From JBLNDG01 sp050261415 (lineage in GTDB: Bacteria; Bacillota; Clostridia; Lutisporales; Lutisporaceae): a stretch of DNA of 31,905 bases. Below, one piece after another: positions 30,308 through 31,905 of the stretch. Both the position numbers and the translations under genes were made by a program. Numbering within the stretch: the first letter of the stretch is position 1; every line of letters starts with the position of its first letter. The DNA is taken from contig JBLNDG010000162.1 of NCBI GenBank assembly GCA_050261415.1, positions 1-31,905 on the forward strand, written 5' to 3'. Under the pieces are notes generated by a model. It did no database searches, had not been told where the DNA came from, and saw only the letters and a program-made list of their open reading frames with translations.

Positions 30308-31905
30308 ATGTCCAACTCCTGTAAATCCTTAAGCCGGGCTATTGTTTGCCTGTCCTTAAGAGCCCTTTTAATGCTTTTAGCAGAGCTATAACTGCAATTA
30401 TCCGCTGCACCGCAATCACTACAGCTAAAGCACTTGATTTTGGGATAAAATTTTTCTATTACTTCCCCCGGTTTTTCCATTTTTTCACATACTTCCTGCA
30501 CAACATCCGCCGGGTAGAACAATTGAAGTAGTTCTTCTATTTCCTGTAGAGGCTTATTCTCAGCCATAGCGGCAGCATAATCGGAGATACACCGGTAGTA
30601 TATCCTATGATCAGGGTTAGACATGTTATTTGCCACCGATTTGAATACTACAGCAGCCTCCTTGTAGTTTTCAAGCTTGTATGAGCACACCCCCGCCAGG
30701 AAATAATGCTCATTTCCTTCACCATGATATTTCTTCTTAAAATCTACACCTATCATTGTAGAAAGTGTATTTTCATTAAGTGAGTTTTGTTTATACTTTA
30801 TATAACGCACTACTTCCCTCAACTCGTCATCTGACGCTTCATACAAATTTCTGAAGGTTTTCTTCATCATCAAACTGTATTTTGCTTCAAGGACCTTCAA
30901 TAAACTCACTTCATTTATCTCACTGAAACCCGGTGAAATCACATGATATGACGGGAAACCCAGGTAAGAGGCATCTTTAATCAGTACATCATAACCCTGG
31001 GAAATAATCATTCCAACCATATCCTTCAATAGATCACTATTTGATTTCCCGGTAACATCAGCAAATAGTGCAAACTCATAATCACCAGCTTCACTGAAAA
31101 GCTCAACAGGGTACTGACCTAAACCAATCTTGGCTATATTGAGAATATTATCTGCAAGCTGGATACCGGCACTGTCAAATCTTAAAGAACTAAGGCTTGT
31201 GAATACTTCGATCGTCTTCCCCTGGAATGCTTCACTTAATGTCCGTTCCAGCGCAATCTCAAATTCAGGGTGTGCACCAAGCCTTACTCCATAGCTTTGG
31301 CGTTCCCTATCAATAATAACTAGCACAACAACCGGATAGCCCTTACCCAGGGATCCATCTTTAACCAGAACCTTGTAACGCCCATTTTCTTCTATACCCT
31401 TAATAACCTTGTACAATCTTTCATACTTTGAGAGATACCAGTCCGGTATTATAGGAAGCCTTACCCCTTCTCTTACTATTTTCATAGTCACATATCTTTC
31501 AAACAGCTCTGAAAGTCCCTGTACCAATGCTTCCTCAGGGGTATTCCCCGCACACATTCCATTACTGCGGTACAGCTTCATGCAGATTGCCTGAGGCAAG
31601 TACTCATATCGTTTATTCTTAACGCTGTAATACCGTACGGTAACGAATTTGTCACCACAATCCGAAAAAACCGGGAAATGCCATAAAGCCATCGCCTCTG
31701 CCCTGGCTTTAGGTGTATCAATATTTCTCCGCTGCTCCCTGGCAACAGCTTTTATAAGCAGCTCGACAAAAGCATTATCAGACTCGGCCAGTTCTGCTGC
31801 GCTCATTAACTTTTCATCAGGAGTGTAGTAAAAGCCTCTATATTTCCACGTATCTTCATCATAATCCCCAAGGCTTAAATAATCATTCTGCAGCCTTTCC
31901 ATAAA
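30304..31905 (-). CDS. ycaO: E. coli-type YcaO protein with C-terminal TPR-like region and Cys cluster (5' end outside window)
   Basis: At least 533 residues, open through the right edge. The ATP-binding helix block SNGMCAGNTPEEALVQGLSELFERYV (in parts), DGSLGKGYPV, RLGAHPEFEIALERTLSEAFQG and ISPGFSEINEVSLL align with E. coli YcaO, better than with azoline-forming TOMM cyclodehydratases. The conserved start of the ATP site lies about 50 residues earlier than in E. coli, so the true N-terminus is probably outside the window. C-terminal helices (FLAGVCSYKLENYKEAAVVF, RIYYRCISDYAAAMAE) form a TPR-like region. A Cys cluster CFSCSDCGAADNC follows. YcaO enzymes activate amide backbones with ATP; the E. 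coli protein is associated with RimO methylthiolation of ribosomal protein S12. The partner here is unknown. Confidence 0.87.
   Translation of the reverse strand, partial: FMERLQNDYLSLGDYDEDTWKYRGFYYTPDEKLMSAAELAESDNAFVELLIKAVAREQRRNIDTPKARAEAMALWHFPVFSDCGDKFVTVRYYSVKNKRYEYLPQAICMKLYRSNGMCAGNTPEEALVQGLSELFERYVTMKIVREGVRLPIIPDWYLSKYERLYKVIKGIEENGRYKVLVKDGSLGKGYPVVVLVIIDRERQSYGVRLGAHPEFEIALERTLSEAFQGKTIEVFTSLSSLRFDSAGIQLADNILNIAKIGLGQYPVELFSEAGDYEFALFADVTGKSNSDLLKDMVGMIISQGYDVLIKDASYLGFPSYHVISPGFSEINEVSLLKVLEAKYSLMMKKTFRNLYEASDDELREVVRYIKYKQNSLNENTLSTMIGVDFKKKYHGEGNEHYFLAGVCSYKLENYKEAAVVFKSVANNMSNPDHRIYYRCISDYAAAMAENKPLQEIEELLQLFYPADVVQEVCEKMEKPGEVIEKFYPKIKCFSCSDCGAADNCSYSSAKSIKRALKDRQTIARLKDLQELDI

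Noticed and set aside
1..31905. CRISPR arrays, tRNA/rRNA genes, insertion sequences, prophage or toxin-antitoxin genes
   Set aside because: No regularly spaced repeats, cloverleaf sequences, transposase or integrase motifs, or paired small toxin-antitoxin frames were found on either strand.

Overview
The window reads as a low-GC, anaerobic Firmicute of the class Clostridia. The signs are AGGAGG-type ribosome binding sites, frequent GTG/TTG starts, many rho-independent terminators, single-membrane exported proteins and lipoproteins, an HPr with Ser46, a DUF2680 protein and clostridial-type PTS genes. This rests on gene content only; the species is not identified. No rRNA, tRNA, CRISPR array or insertion sequence was seen.

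Layout. (1) 1-940: a MobA/MocA-type nucleotidyltransferase running off the left edge, preceded by wreckage of a molybdenum hydroxylase operon. (2) 942-3176: a class V aminotransferase/cysteine-desulfurase-like protein, divergent from exonuclease III. (3) 3276-9315: a five-gene leftward operon of a MarR regulator, two HlyD-type adaptors and a heterodimeric ABC exporter with one predicted degenerate ATP site. (4) 9671-12004: glycerol kinase convergent with a DeoR/GlpR-type repressor. (5) 12200-19990: mostly single-gene units: a secreted three-repeat DUF2680 protein, a secreted M14 carboxypeptidase, a GNAT acetyltransferase, a MATE pump, an acetamidase/formamidase and an exported M20 amidohydrolase. 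(6) 20166-23968: a relic BFD-type [2Fe-2S] segment, a membrane histidine kinase divergent from a PAS-GGDEF diguanylate cyclase, and a secreted FMN-binding-like protein. (7) 24250-29789: a hexitol/mannitol-type PTS operon (EIICB, MtlR/EIIA, 1-phosphofructokinase-like kinase, zinc dehydrogenase, EI, HPr). (8) 29948-31905: a YggT-family membrane protein convergent with an E. coli-type YcaO protein that runs off the right edge.

The strongest theme is gene decay by internal deletion. In the PTS operon the EIICB gene has lost its 5' half. The regulator is fused in frame to the last third of EIIA(Mtl), without that protein's active-site region. Enzyme I lacks about 105 internal residues that should hold the catalytic Cys. 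HPr, the kinase and the dehydrogenase look intact. The molybdenum hydroxylase remnant and the BFD remnant are further scars. The operon as read should not support PEP-dependent sugar uptake, though HPr may still act in regulation. The MarR/HlyD/HlyD/ABC/ABC operon is the most complete multi-gene system here. I do not see a clearly new defence or mobile system.
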